From positions 21,013,894-21,077,893 of the forward strand of contig OZ026604.1 of assembly GCA_964020085.1 (NCBI GenBank): a DNA stretch of 64,000 nucleotides, read 5' to 3'. Under the pieces are notes generated by a model. It ran no database searches, was not told where the DNA came from, and was given only the letters and a program-made list of their open reading frames with translations. Position 1 is the first letter of the stretch. Each line of letters starts with the position of its first letter. This DNA is from Micromussa lordhowensis (lineage: Eukaryota > Cnidaria > Anthozoa > Scleractinia > Lobophylliidae). Position numbers and translations under genes: made by a program. Shown here piece by piece: positions 12,601-22,800 of the stretch.

Positions 12601-15600
12601 GGTTTGAGCATTATGTCAAGGCCCTTGATGATGAAGATATGGAACTGAGCTTCTCTCGCACTGCAGATGAACAAGTTGAGCTGGCCTACAATAATACATG
12701 TACGTGTGGCCGAGAGTTTAATATCTAAGTGGAATCATGTACATATAAATTACCACAGTTTAATGTGATGTTACAGTATGCAGTGCCTACTAGCTGGTAC
12801 CAGTCATTTGTGTTCTTATAGAGCAGCAAGGAATATGTCCCTGTTACCCCCTTGTTGGTGGCATCTCCTTACTGAAATTCTACAACTAGTTTAAAAAATG
12901 TAAGTAGAGTGGAGAAGATAAGGTGGTCATGGTTGTCCCTCCAGGATGCCCTGCCAATCGACTGAGCATCAGTGACGTCTTACCTTCAAGCCTAGTGGCC
13001 AAATATAGGCCAACTCCCACTCTCCCCTTAGCTGTGGTTTCTGTAGCATTATGCAACTAGCATTACTCCCTTCCTCCTCGATCCCTGCATGGAATGCAAG
13101 TCCTTTGCAGCCTGGTTGCATGCACCCGAAACGTTAGATCTATCGTTTACCCATTTATACAACGGTTCGGGTTAGAGAGACGTTGTGAGAATAAAATTTT
13201 CATGCTCAGAAACACAGTTATAAATGGCTTCTAGGCCAGCACACTGGCCATTTGCATTGCCTCGTCTCCATCCCGGCGTGGGGTAGAGATAATTTGATTC
13301 AGGTTTTATACATTGGTGTCCTAGAATCTGCTGCCTTACTTGTATAAGTCTCCTTATTTAAAGTTTGGTTATGTTAATTATTGTCTTGCTGCGTTTACTA
13401 AGAATGTATTTTGCATATGGGCAAAAAAGAAATAATAATAATTTTAGCATTAAGCCAACAACCTTCTTTTCCAGACATGGATGATGGTGGCTGTCATTTA
13501 CTTAATTTTGCCACTCTGCAAGTGCTGATGTTTGTGGCGGTCAAGGAGAAAGCTTGCAACTTTCTTTTAGCGTTCCTGGAGAGCCCAGTTGTGTCTCCAG
13601 TATTCCAGCACTGTAAACACGAACTGGTACCATTTATGGAGTTTATCCAAACACGTGATGCAACGGCATCCGTTCTTCAAATGTGCAAAGAGTGAGTATC
13701 CATAAACTAAAAATGCCCAAATGAACGGTTCAAATACATGTATCAGCTGCTTATAACAAAGAGGATTATAGATTATAGGTTATAGATCACGTTTTTTCAC
13801 TTAGCTTGAATTGAACAGACGTAATTGCTGTATGTCCCACAGAATCATAATTGCAATCTTTCGGTGTCATCCAGCTAGAACGCATTAGATGCTCTAGCTT
13901 TTAGAAGATTTTTTTTTTGAACCAGTGCAACGTTTTGTGCCCCGTTTATGCAACTTAATTACGTAAAATGGAATGATGTTAGGAGACCCTTTGGAAAGTC
14001 GTATAGCGTCTGGTAGAACGGTGCCAATGACGTCCTCAAATCGTATCCTTTTAGACAAATCCTGACTCTCGTTATGGATAGATGCCATATAAATTGCACA
14101 ATCGTGTTAACTAATTTTTGTTTTGCCTAACATAGGCTTTTAATGGAAAGTGTAGCCAGTCCTGCACCCAAGGAGCTTTGCACATCGTCCCTGGCGTCAT
14201 TACAAGGTGACTGTAATATCTTAACAGATTATGCTCCTTTAGAAGTAGAGGTATTTATTTTTTATAGTCTGTTTAGCGAGATCTGGACAGAAGGGCTTTG
14301 GTGACACAGTGTACGACGCATCTGGAATGTCTGATACTGGAAAGCATCACAGCATGGCTCGTGTGCTTGCTAAACTACCCACCCTTCAGCTTGTGAGAGC
14401 AGATCTTAGGGTATTCCTTTAAACGTCCTCAAAAACTCATCAGCGTGTTCGTGCTTAGTCAAGTGTCCAGGCCAGTCGTGGCCACTTGGAAGTTTCCCTT
14501 TACAAAAACTGTTTCCCTAAACTTTTCCCTCTTTAGAAAAGTGGTGCATTCTATCAGTTGAGGGTTGTCTTATACATGCACTTGTGTTGAATAGTATGTC
14601 CCAAAAGTACTATTTTGAGTTTCAATAGAACAGCAGGTTTGAAATACTTGTCAGAATATATCTCAAATCTGCCCGGTCTGTTACCACAGTACTGTCGGTA
14701 CATTTCAAATTCTCATTTGCACCTGGGGTAAGTTCTAGTACGTGCAATTTCTGACCAAAAAAGAAACAGTGGGATTTTCATTAGGGGTGTAGCCCCTCTG
14801 CTTAAGCGTTTGAATATTGTGTTTTATTAGGAATTACGACAGATGGAGACCCAGGAGAACCTACGGGAACATTGGAAAAGGGGTACGATGGCGGTTCAGA
14901 ACTGGAGACCATCCAAGAACTGAAAATGTCATTAAATGATTCGAACGAGTTGAAACAGAATGAGAGAAAGATGGAGAAAGAGTGCACATCAAATGGCAGG
15001 GTGTGTGAAAAGGACAAGAAAGTGCTTGAAGTTAAGTGCATAAATGAGATGGAAGAAAAAGACGCCTCAGTTCAGTTCATTGGCAGTCTCACTCCAGAAG
15101 ATAAGACAAGCAAGGAAGACAAGGACGAGAGGAATAAAGTCAACGACGAATGTTGGAAACCGAAGATTGTTGTTCTCCGTAAGCCATGTGCCCCAGTTCC
15201 AATCAGCAGAAGTCGATCCAGTTTTCCAGATCCAAGAACAGACGTCTTTGTCGAGCTCCAGGTCCGTAAAAACCAACGAGCCTTAGGAGACAGCGACTGC
15301 CAAGACGAACCCATTGGACACGTGACGGTCGGCAAACAACTCTCGGTAGAGCGCGTGCCAGTCGCAAAACACCAGGTGGCCGTGGACGTGAAGCACTGTG
15401 GGACTGAGCAGAGTGCGAGGGACTGGGAATCAAAGTACGTCAAGCGTGTCAGCGGAAAGCTTGGGTACTGGTTTCGATTCTACGAACCGAACTGCGAGTT
15501 GTTGCTCATGTTTACCCTGTATGACAAGCCCCACACAGCCGAGTCCGAAGCAAAGTTGAACACGGCAGTCCTGGATCACGTCGCAATTGTTGTGGAGACC

Positions 15601-16608
15601 ATCAGTTCGAAGGGACCATTTTCAAGAGAGGCCAAAACGGAAAAAGAACATGGCAAGCTGGAACTTGCGCTTACTCGTCAAGTACCCTTGGTGTCCCTAT
15701 CGCGCTCTCAAACGCGCGTGTGTGTGATCATGAACGGTCTGCACAAATTATGCGATAATGGCGAATGGGTAAAGTTTGAAGCCGCGTGCGAGGAGCTTCG
15801 CCGTTCCAGCGAGGTTGATGTTCAAGTTGCAATTTTACTTGAGAAGGCTATCGCATTTCTGTACAAAAATGAACTGGAGAAAGCAGAGCTTACGGCAAAG
15901 GAAGCGCTCAGAATTGTCTCTGAAGCCGACAACCACCAACTCCTTGTTGGACGAGCGTACTACTATCTTGCTCATATCTACCGCCGGGAGAAGAAGCTGG
16001 GAGAAGCAGTGCGCTGTATTGACCTGTCCAAGCAGAACCTTCACCTGATGGACGTATGCCTTGACCAGAGCTTCATGGCGTACGAGGAAGGCAACGTCAT
16101 GAAGGAGTTCATCTCCAGTGGGACAGTCTTGAGGAAGAAGCTGCTTCTCCAAGCAAAGCAGTGTTTTGAGCGGTGTCTTGATGTCTGCAGGCGGCTGCCT
16201 GATAGCGACAGTCAAGGGATTCCACACACGCACAGTTTTGCGCTGATCAAGATCGCCATGCTGCTGCTGGACTGCGGGAGCACCTCAGGACGAGAGAGGT
16301 GCGTGAGTGGGACCCACGTCGCAGAGGCCAAGAGATTCCTTGATCTGTTGCAGAAGCAGGGCCTGGATGAAATCACCCAGAGGAGAAAACTCCAGTTCAT
16401 GTTAGCGTGCTCTGATCTTCAATACCGACAGTCCCACTACCAAGCTGCAGCTCAGCAGGCTCATCAGGCTTTGGACAAGGCCAAGGAGTTGGGATTCTTG
16501 CTTGAGGAAATGCCCGCCGACGGTCGCATCAAGCACATCCGCCAACTGCTCGCGAGCGAACAATGTACAGTGTATGCTTGTTCCGAACTCTCAGTTTGGG
16601 AGAAATGA
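6608..16608 (+). CDS. IRF-like / IPT / TPR multidomain protein (novel architecture, spliced model)
   Basis: Proposed exons: 6608..6743, 6839..7209, 8097..8187, 9161..9228, 9328..9390, 10403..10559, 11402..11454, 12070..12244, 12484..12699, 13475..13691, 14136..14206, 14268..14392, 14655..14727 (tentative), 14831..16608. Every junction is AG/GT and in phase, giving about 1,197 residues. The start ATG (6608-6610, context AACGATGG) opens a Ser-rich acidic leader (1-46). Residues about 53-155 resemble an IRF-type tryptophan-cluster winged helix; about 310-395 an IPT/TIG Ig-fold; about 907-1180 a TPR superhelix. Between them are acidic Ser-rich linkers. Such parts suggest a signal-regulated nuclear DNA-binding factor. 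Main doubt: the link from 14392 to 14831 needs the tentative 73 bp exon, so the TPR exon could be a separate gene. Introns contain SINEs and foldback elements. Confidence 0.7.
6839..7209 (+). other. Exon encoding putative IRF-like tryptophan-cluster DNA-binding domain
   Basis: The translation runs YGWICCLIDEG, VYELDWQDA, VWKYWFEF, then NLRAALLNS and IKRSFRMP. This order matches the IRF DNA-binding domain: W-L-I-x-x-I-D at the first helix, a strand ending I-P-W-K-H-A, a helix with A-W, the recognition helix R-L-R-C-A-L-N, and a final strand with Y-R-I-x-P. Of the classical tryptophans, those in GW, DW and YW are present; the second is Phe and the one before the recognition helix is missing. 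ETS domains are a related fold and an alternative. The exon is 371 bp with donor GTAAGT after GGACCAGAT. An ORF continuing past 7209 runs into intron. Confidence 0.55.
7433..7501. repeat. (TTA/TTG)n microsatellite
   Basis: Runs of ATT and GTT triplets in the intron after 7209. A C-homopolymer follows at about 7935-7950. Confidence 0.9.
8560..8840. repeat. Degenerate short-period repeat with AGGCT/TTAGG words
   Basis: GTCAGGCT, TCAGGCTTTG, GTTAGGTTTG and TTAGGC words recur at irregular 20-60 bp spacing in the intron between 8187 and 9161. No element boundaries are visible. Confidence 0.4.
9985..10152 (+). mobile_element. tRNA-derived SINE, 5'-truncated
   Basis: A B-box-like GGTTCGAATCCCGTTGAAGC is followed by the SINE body CTTCTTTCCAATTGC, GCGATGATCATTCTTCACTT, CTACAACCGCAGTTGATATA. 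The A-box half is absent. A second copy follows at 10188. It lies in an intron of the IRF-like gene. Confidence 0.75.
10188..10372 (+). mobile_element. tRNA-derived SINE with A and B boxes
   Basis: TTGGTAGAGCATCGCACC (A box and anticodon arm) and AGGTTCAAATCCCGTTGAAG (B box), then the same body as the copy at 9985, with an internal AATTTAAGCGCAGTATATTT duplication. The acceptor stem's 5' strand is missing, so this is not a functional tRNA gene. Confidence 0.8.
10787..10968. mobile_element. Palindromic foldback element in intron
   Basis: Arms start GCAATAGACCACAAGTTTCT and end with the complement; centre ACGAGCCGCAGGCGAG. Most of the element (about 180 bp) can fold into a hairpin. Confidence 0.85.
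12070..12699 (+). other. Two exons (12070..12244, 12484..12699) encoding an IPT/TIG domain
   Basis: With the preceding small exon (11402..11454, ending GPYQ) the reading is GPYQ-GGTMSFIFLEQ, CKVVFSSP, VRVPHCP, GKLTVQVLVKTLEG and TSYTYTAD. This is the usual IPT/TIG pattern: G-P-x-x-G-G-T, a C-x-V-F strand, a V-x-V-P strand and a closing strand ending F/Y-x-Y. IPT domains occur in NF-kB/Rel, NFAT, EBF and CAMTA, next to or within DNA-binding modules, which supports a transcription-factor role here. The 240 bp intron between them has normal borders. Confidence 0.65.
13475..14392 (+). other. Three exons of unassigned sequence between IPT and TPR parts
   Basis: 13475..13691 encodes a helical Cys-containing stretch (FATLQVLMFVAVKEKACNFL), 14136..14206 and 14268..14392 short polar segments. 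Phases join exactly (1, 2, 1, 0). No family recognised. The hydrophobic heptad-like pattern of the first exon would suit an alpha-helical dimer or repeat region; that is inference. Confidence 0.5.
14831..16608 (+). CDS. TPR-family protein part encoded in one long exon
   Basis: The frame is open from the splice acceptor at 14829-14830 to TGA at 16606-16608. The first 95 or so residues are charged and low-complexity. About 190 residues of beta-rich sequence follow (FVELQVRKN, LGYWFRFYEPNCELLLMF) with no family recognised. The last about 290 residues are TPR-like helical hairpins, starting LHKLCDNGEWVKFEAACEEL and including LLVGRAYYYLAHIYRREKKL and SDLQYRQSHYQAAAQQAH. The TPR block aligns along its whole length with the intronless genes at 46550-47908 and 50933-52525. 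There is no good ATG early in the exon, supporting its use as a downstream exon of the 6608 gene rather than an independent gene. Confidence 0.75.
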
Positions 16609-17363
16609 TACCTTGGATATCACCTTCGCGAAAAGTAATTCCTCCTTGAGCAGCAATTTTATTTAGCTTTTAACTTTTTTCCAAGAAACACAACAAACGA
16701 CGATAATCCCTTAAGTGAACTGTGTACCACCACTGACGGCTGCACTGTCTAGGGGGGAGGGGGGGGGGGAGGCGAATACCATTTGATTGCAAAATTCCAT
16801 CGTCAGAAATACACTGGCTGCGTCTGCTGTTTTCGTAACTGATCATGAGTTGCTAAGCAACAAGGCATATCTTCAATGCGCCATGTTGGCGTGACAGTTT
16901 TTTAGAATACTCGTTAGTTTTGAGAATATCAATAATTCGGTTTGCTGCGACGAATGTTGCCTAAAACGGCAGTTTTTCCAGTGTTCGGCTAGCCAAGACT
17001 CTAACGAAGTAATACACTCTTTTTTTTTTATAAGAATATTGTTTTTACGGCCGAGGCTCAATATTCTTATTTTTCTACCGCATTTTTAGGCTGGAAATAT
17101 TCTTGTAAATATTCTTAGATTATAGCGTCTGACATTTCTGTTTTCGAATATACTTGGCGTCTGGATGGTGAAAGCCGGGCTTTTTGCAGAAATGTGATTA
17201 GCAACAAATGTATGGCTAGTGCTGTTTTTGTTGGTTTTGGCCAGTTTTGTCGTTTAGAGAAAGGAAGAATTTTATACGGTTTGGCTGAAGACATAATTGT
17301 ATAGTTGTTAATAATTTCAACGCAAAATTGCATTCTAATAACTAAGGTTTTCGATAAGCAATT

Positions 17364-17522
17364 AAGAATAAAAAGCAGCGATATAACTGAAGAATTACCT
17401 TTCGACGGCTCCATGCCACCACTCTCAAATTCAAATGAAAAAAACTTTTTTCATTTGAATTTGAGAACGGTGGCATGGAGCCGTCGAAACGTCATTCTTT
17501 TATATTGCTGCTTTTTATTCTT
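17364..17522. mobile_element. Near-perfect palindrome
   Basis: Arms AAGAATAAAAAGCAGC and its complement enclose a tighter core in which TTTCGACGGCTCCATGCCAC pairs with GTGGCATGGAGCCGTCGAAA around AAAAAAACTTTTTT. Confidence 0.85.
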
Positions 17523-17761
17523 AAAATCATATTCATTTCAAAACCTCAGCCTCGGATTTACTCTTAAAATATTCTTAAAATTTTGCAAATTTCAGCCTCG
17601 ATTTTCTTATAAAATGTAATCTTAAAAGACGAAAGAGTGTCAAGCCCGGAACGTGGTCTTCGAATTAACTACGGCGTTTAATTTACCTTGATCAACTTAA
17701 CTTGGTCAACTTAATTACTTACGTAATTAGCTAAGCGTTTCACTTGACCACCGACTCGACA

Positions 17762-17960
17762 CGACATGTTCTTTAGAACTTCAAGCACCGTCCAAACTAC
17801 ACCGGAGAAATTTGAAAACAAAGCAGCTTTTCGAAAATACTCCACAAACTGGAGGAATTTGAAAACGCTTGCTTCGTGTCTTGGTGTGGACAGACAACAT
17901 TGCAAAGACACGATTTTTAACGGTAATCTTGTGATTGACCCTAATTTACAAGGGTGTTCT
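17762..17960. repeat. MITE-like repeat, family B copy 2 (partial)
   Basis: Shares CCGGAGAAATTTGAAAAC, CTTTTCGAAAA, ACTGGAGGAATTTG and GGTGTGGACAGA words with the copies at 1841 and 37555. Confidence 0.5.
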
Positions 17961-18646
17961 CAAGCAGCGACTCTCCAGCGTTGTCTGGACGAAAAATGTA
18001 TCCCAGTTTGAAACTAGAGATAAATACAATGTATGATAAATTAATCTCAAATTCTTGAACACATTTTACTGACGCGGATTTTTAAGAAATCAGTGAAGAA
18101 TTTTCCCAGTACTAATGTATGAGGGTATTTTTTCCCGAATTCCGTTGTTGTTTGAGGAATGTGTCATGTAACCTGTGACTTTAGTATTTTGTACATAGAT
18201 TTCAATTATTTAAGGCCTTAAATTTCCCCATCGTTGATAACTTAAGTTCATAAAGTGGATCATATCCAGACAAAGTAAGGCTGTGTAGGAATGTAACAAT
18301 GTTGTGCTATAATAGTAGGCTTTGTAACAATGTAAAAATATTGTACACGTAACTACCAGGAAGTCGCCATGTTAGAGTAACGTGGTATTACTATAACCTG
18401 CTATCGCAGAACAGTTACTGAGTTTTTCGACAATGATAACTAGTTTGCTCTTGTTTTTTAGAACGAACTCGTGCGAGATTTCGCAACAAATTAAATAGTA
18501 GTGTTACAAAACAAAGTGCATGTATCGTATTTTTCTTTTGTTCACTCTGGGATCATAGAAAAGACGCCACAGAATGTGCAAGAAACTGTACTTTTACACC
18601 ACTTGCCTCTGAGATTTGACATTTTATGTTGGAATTGATTATTTTA

Positions 18647-18823
18647 CAAATAAAGAAGCCTAAGCCGTGTATCACTGTGATAAAACATGACGGGCATTTG
18701 AGAACTCGAGGGAAATGTAGAAAACACGAGCCACAGGCGAGTGTTTTCAACATTTCTCGAGTGTTCTCAAATGTCCGGAGTATTTAATCACAGTGTAATA
18801 CACGGATTAGGCTTCTTCATTTG
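18647..18823. mobile_element. Palindromic foldback element
   Basis: Arms CAAATAAAGAAGCCTAAGCC and GGATTAGGCTTCTTCATTTG; centre CACGAGCCACAGGCGAGTG. Confidence 0.85.
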
Positions 18824-19066
18824 CTTTATGATATAGATTTTACGCGTGCAAAACAATAAAAAACGCTTTTTCTATGTTTTATTTAAGAAATAGAAAACAT
18901 GTGCCGTGTTCTATAACTCGATAGCAACACAGAACTAGCACGAGCTGTTTACGTAATGATAGCGCGAACAAAGAGAATTTACATTTTGATGATTGAAGTA
19001 AACAAGTTGTTTTTCTTTTTCTTCGTCGCGGTATTTTCTAAACGAAATACTAGAAAACATGTTCTT

Positions 19067-19192
19067 CGTGTTCCTATCGTGAAAGTTTGGGAGAACTCGA
19101 AAAAGCTGTGGAAACACTCGCCTGCCGCTCATGTTCCCACAGCATTTCTCGTTCTCCCATTCACTCGTGTTTCTATAACTCGATAGGAACAC
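19067..19192. mobile_element. Palindromic foldback element abutting the DIRS element
   Basis: GTGTTCCTATCG pairs with CGATAGGAACAC; inner arms GGGAGAACTCGAAAAAGCTG and CAGCATTTCTCGTTCTCCC; centre CACTCGCCTGCCGCTCATG. A diverged partial copy of one arm precedes it (TCTATAACTCGATAGCAACA at about 18911). Confidence 0.75.
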
Positions 19193-22100
19193 CATTCCGG
19201 TTGATTGCCAAAGGTCACCTCGACACATCCCTCGCTGATATGTGGGTTAGGGATCCCGGATCATTTCTAGCAGGCAAACCGCATAAGAGTATGTCCTGCT
19301 GGGAATACTTGACTCAGAATCACCCCCAACAGGATGTCATCATGTCCTGGATAAAAGACGGGATCAATATTCACGAGTTTATTGTTCCATTTCGTGGTAC
19401 ATATCGCCGCAAGAGATATCATCACAGCTTCCCTCCCGATGCAATTTTTCCCAATAATAAGTCGTGTATCCCCCAAGCCCAGGTTATCTCCACCGAGATC
19501 GAAAAGAAGATCGCCATGGGCGCTATGACCGCTCTCGGGAGGGTAGGGGAAGTCCCGCCACCTCGAATGGTCATGCCAAGCAACGCTTGGTTCACGACCA
19601 GCAATATCTCAACTGTTTCATGAAACATTATCCCTTCAAGTTGGATCAAGTACCTTCTAAAGAATCTTATCACGCTAAACTAGACGACAGTCCGGCTTCG
19701 ACATTTTCTTTTATCTGGGAGCCGAACCCTTGTGGGGGCCCAATGGGGTAGCTGGTGGTTAGTGTGGAACACGCTTTGCCAGGGCTGGAAAGAGAGTCCT
19801 TACATCTATCAGACCCTCGGGTCCGTCGCAACCTCTTACATTCGAGAGATCGGTGTCCCTTCTTCACAGTACATTGATGATAGACATCTCGGCGAGCTGT
19901 GGGGGCCCATTCCCGGGACGCGCTCAAGTTACCAAGCCGCACTGGCAGGCGTAGTTCTCGCAAATTGCAGTACTTACAGAGCTAGGATACTTCATTAATA
20001 CAGAGAAGTCGGTTGCCTTACCTACCCAACGACTCGTTTTCTTGGGACACTTGGTCGACACCGTTCGGGAAACCTTCTCTATCCCGGAGGACAAAAAACA
20101 AAAATTTACAACCTTGCGTGACGCAATTTTGCTCAAGAGAGCGGTCTCCTTAAATACCCTTCAAAGGTTTCAAGGGAAATGCATCTCCTTGAGTTTGATG
20201 GTCCCAGCGGCAAAACTCTACACTCGTCAAATAGCGCGCGCTATATCTCAGTTCAGTCACTGTGCAAAGCCCATTCCGATGATCGGCGACCTGTGTCAGG
20301 ATGTAGAACACTGGCGTTTTATTGATCATTGGGAAGGCTGTCTTCCTTGGCGGAAGGAAGAACACAGCGTTCTAAAAGTGGTTTTCTCCGATGCATCCAT
20401 CGCACAATGGGGTCTACCCCTCAAGGAATCCGTACTGCAGGTGATTATTTTAACAGCGAGATAATGTCCACGGACATTGAAGTTAAAGAAAGCTATGGCC
20501 TTCTTTACACAATTCAGAGCTCCAAAACTGCCGGGTTGACGCCCAAGTGGATAATAGCACGCTCTACTACGCTTGGGAGGGCCAAGGATGTCGCAACCAA
20601 ACCGTTAACGGGGTTGTCAAACTCCTATTTGAGGCAACGTTAGAGCTCAACATTTCACTTCAATTGGAACATATACCCAGCGAGGAAAACCCGGCCGACG
20701 CCCTGTCTCGCTGTGCTTCAGACAACGATGTAATGCTGAGCCTTCGTCTTTGGTCTCTCCTCCAGAAAACCTACGGGGGCCCAAAGGGCCATACGATTGA
20801 CCTCGTGGCCCTAGACTCTAACAGTCAGCTGGACAAGGGCTACCACCCCCTTCCACACTACACTCCCCGATATACCCCTTCTTCAATTGGGGTTAATTTT
20901 TTCGCACAAAATCCCGCCCAGAATCGTAGTGGTGAAATCGAAAATGGATACATTTTCCCCCCTACCCACCTGGTAGGGCCTGTGCTCAAGCATCTACAAG
21001 CATATCACGCCGTTGCCACGCTCGTGGCTCCTGAGATTAGACCTCTCCCGTATCGGTGGCCGTTCGTGCAATGGGCCGCTAAGGAGTTGTCCCAGATTGC
21101 CGTAAAAGGAGACGATACTGCGCTCCTATGGCCCTCGAGGGGAACTGATTCCTTTACCGTAAAAAAAGACCCTCCCCTGGAATCTATAGGTTTTCCGCCT
21201 TGACTTTTCCTCAAGTCCCTGAGCATGGTCTTACGTTCATCTCCTATGGCACATTCCACTGCTCAACACCACATGGGAGCCTTGCATCCGTATTGAATGC
21301 CAACAGCTTCTGCCCGTCGTGCGGCACGCCCCGTCTGTCCTCGCTTTCCGCCAAACTTCCAAGTCAGGATCGTGATGTTAAACCGTTTGAATTCAGACGC
21401 CTAGATCTCGAACGCCGCCTGACATTATCGAAATACGAAAGGAAAAACAGTAACCTGGAGGAACAATTTGTGTGCTTTCTGTCGAGACACCGCCAACCCA
21501 AGGACCTCTCAACTATATATCGATATCGTCCACTTTTTTATATGGAACGACAAGGATGCGAAAACTCAGGTACACAAGGAAGGCTGCCCGCATTTTGGTT
21601 CTTCGTCCAAGATCACGAAAGGATACGATTGCCCCAAACGTCTCGCCTTTAAAACTGTTGATTCCCTTATCGGCCAGCTCCGAGCCATCCTTTGTGATCA
21701 TCGCACTACGGTACACTCCCCGTTCGATATGTCCCTTCCAAACCCTGCATCCCATATGATCGTGAAACGGTATCTCAAAGCCCTCACCGAGGAACAGCTT
21801 CAGGCTTGAGTGCTACCACAACAGACCGAGCCGTTCTTTGTCCATGATCTTATGATTCTTTGTTCAAAGATAGAGGGAGTACTAAAAGCAAGCAACCGGA
21901 TCGATGGTCCTGCTCGTATACATTGAATCAATAGTGATCTAATCGGCTTCACAAATAAAATGAAGAATATAAAGGCAGAAACCGACACAACGTAGAATGT
22001 TTTTTTGAACGTGTACTATATTTCGGCTGGCCAAATCAGCTTTCTTCAGGTACAATGGAAAATTTTGCATCGGGACGTGTTTTTATGTAGCATATTACCG

Positions 22101-22800
22101 GAAATACGTAAAAAAAATAGTACTAAAAGGACCGGCTACAGACCCGAGCCATGTCTTCATATATGCTCGAGACTTTTAAACTACACTTCTTCTCCGGCGA
22201 CAGACCCTCAGACCTGAGTCATATATCCGTACAGAGGAAATCATGCGTTTCCCTCAGGACAAAGGCTTGCTTTTCAATAACGTGTTTGGGAAAACTTTAC
22301 GTTCCGGGGACTCGAATATCTTCGGAATACAGAGACATCCTAACGTCAGCTTATGTCCTGTAAAAGGCATCGACGATTACATGGCAGTCTCTCATGCCCT
22401 GGGTATTTTCCTTACTAGCGGCTATCTTTTTCGCACCACAAAGGGAAATTTCGTCACTTCTTACCCATTTCCCTCCGATGCAGCAGAAGCCCGTCTTAAA
22501 ACATACCTTGCTGAATTGCCAATTGGCAAGAAGACGTTGTATAGTTTCCGATGCGGAAGCGCCATAACTATGGCCCTCACTGGGAGTTCCCTGGAGGATA
22601 TTATAGAACATGTCGGTTGGAAATCACCTCGCATGGCTACATACTACATGCAGCTACTGTAAACTCTGGGACCAGACGCGGTATCTGCCAAGATGAACTC
22701 GACTACTCAGGATACTATGGAACACTATAATTCCATGAACGAACTGCTGTTGTTCGAGCCCGCTAACAGCTCCCCCCTAGTACATAGTACTGCCTCACGA
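19193..22800 (+). mobile_element. Degenerate DIRS-like tyrosine-recombinase retrotransposon
   Basis: Broken frames read in DIRS order. RT: AKQRLVHDQQYLNCF and YPFKLDQVPSKESYHAKLDD (19.58-19.69 kb), WKESPYIYQTLG, QYIDDRHLGELW (catalytic aspartates), LVFLGHLVD. RNase H: HIPSEENPADALSR (20.67 kb). Tyrosine recombinase: TVDSLIGQLRAIL, MIVKRYLKALTEEQLQA, FFSGDRPSDL (catalytic Arg), SFRCGSAITMAL, IIEHVGW and MATYYMQLL (nucleophilic Tyr). At least six frame changes and several stops show it is dead. No clear terminal repeats were found, so the ends are approximate. DIRS elements integrate through the recombinase and leave no target duplication, in line with its clean abutment to the palindrome at 19192. 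Common in cnidarian genomes. Confidence 0.9.
21889..22118 (+). mobile_element. 230 bp A-tailed retro-insertion with 11 bp target duplication inside the DIRS element
   Basis: AGTACTAAAAG occurs at 21878-21888 and again at 22119-22129. The sequence between ends in AAAAAAAAT and is unrelated to the tyrosine recombinase on either side. Skipping it and one copy of the duplication brings the recombinase words EEQLQA and FFSGDR back to a normal distance. The hallmarks fit a SINE or a 5'-truncated LINE tail inserted by target-primed reverse transcription. No tRNA A/B box is visible. Confidence 0.7.

Larger units (their letters stand above)
16609..19066. other. Intergenic region rich in foldback repeats; no gene recognised
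   Basis: Presumed 3' UTR of the TPR exon at the start (no AATAAA near 16608), a G-run at 16753-16772, a palindrome at 17364-17522, a family B relative at 17762-17960, and a palindrome at 18647-18823. ORFs here read through repeats. Confidence 0.6.

Noticed and set aside
15067..15443. Minus-strand ORFs of 123, 76 and 69 residues
   Set aside because: Antisense shadows of the TPR exon.
19422..19963. Minus-strand ORFs within the DIRS element
   Set aside because: The opposite strand reads as RT; these are shadows.
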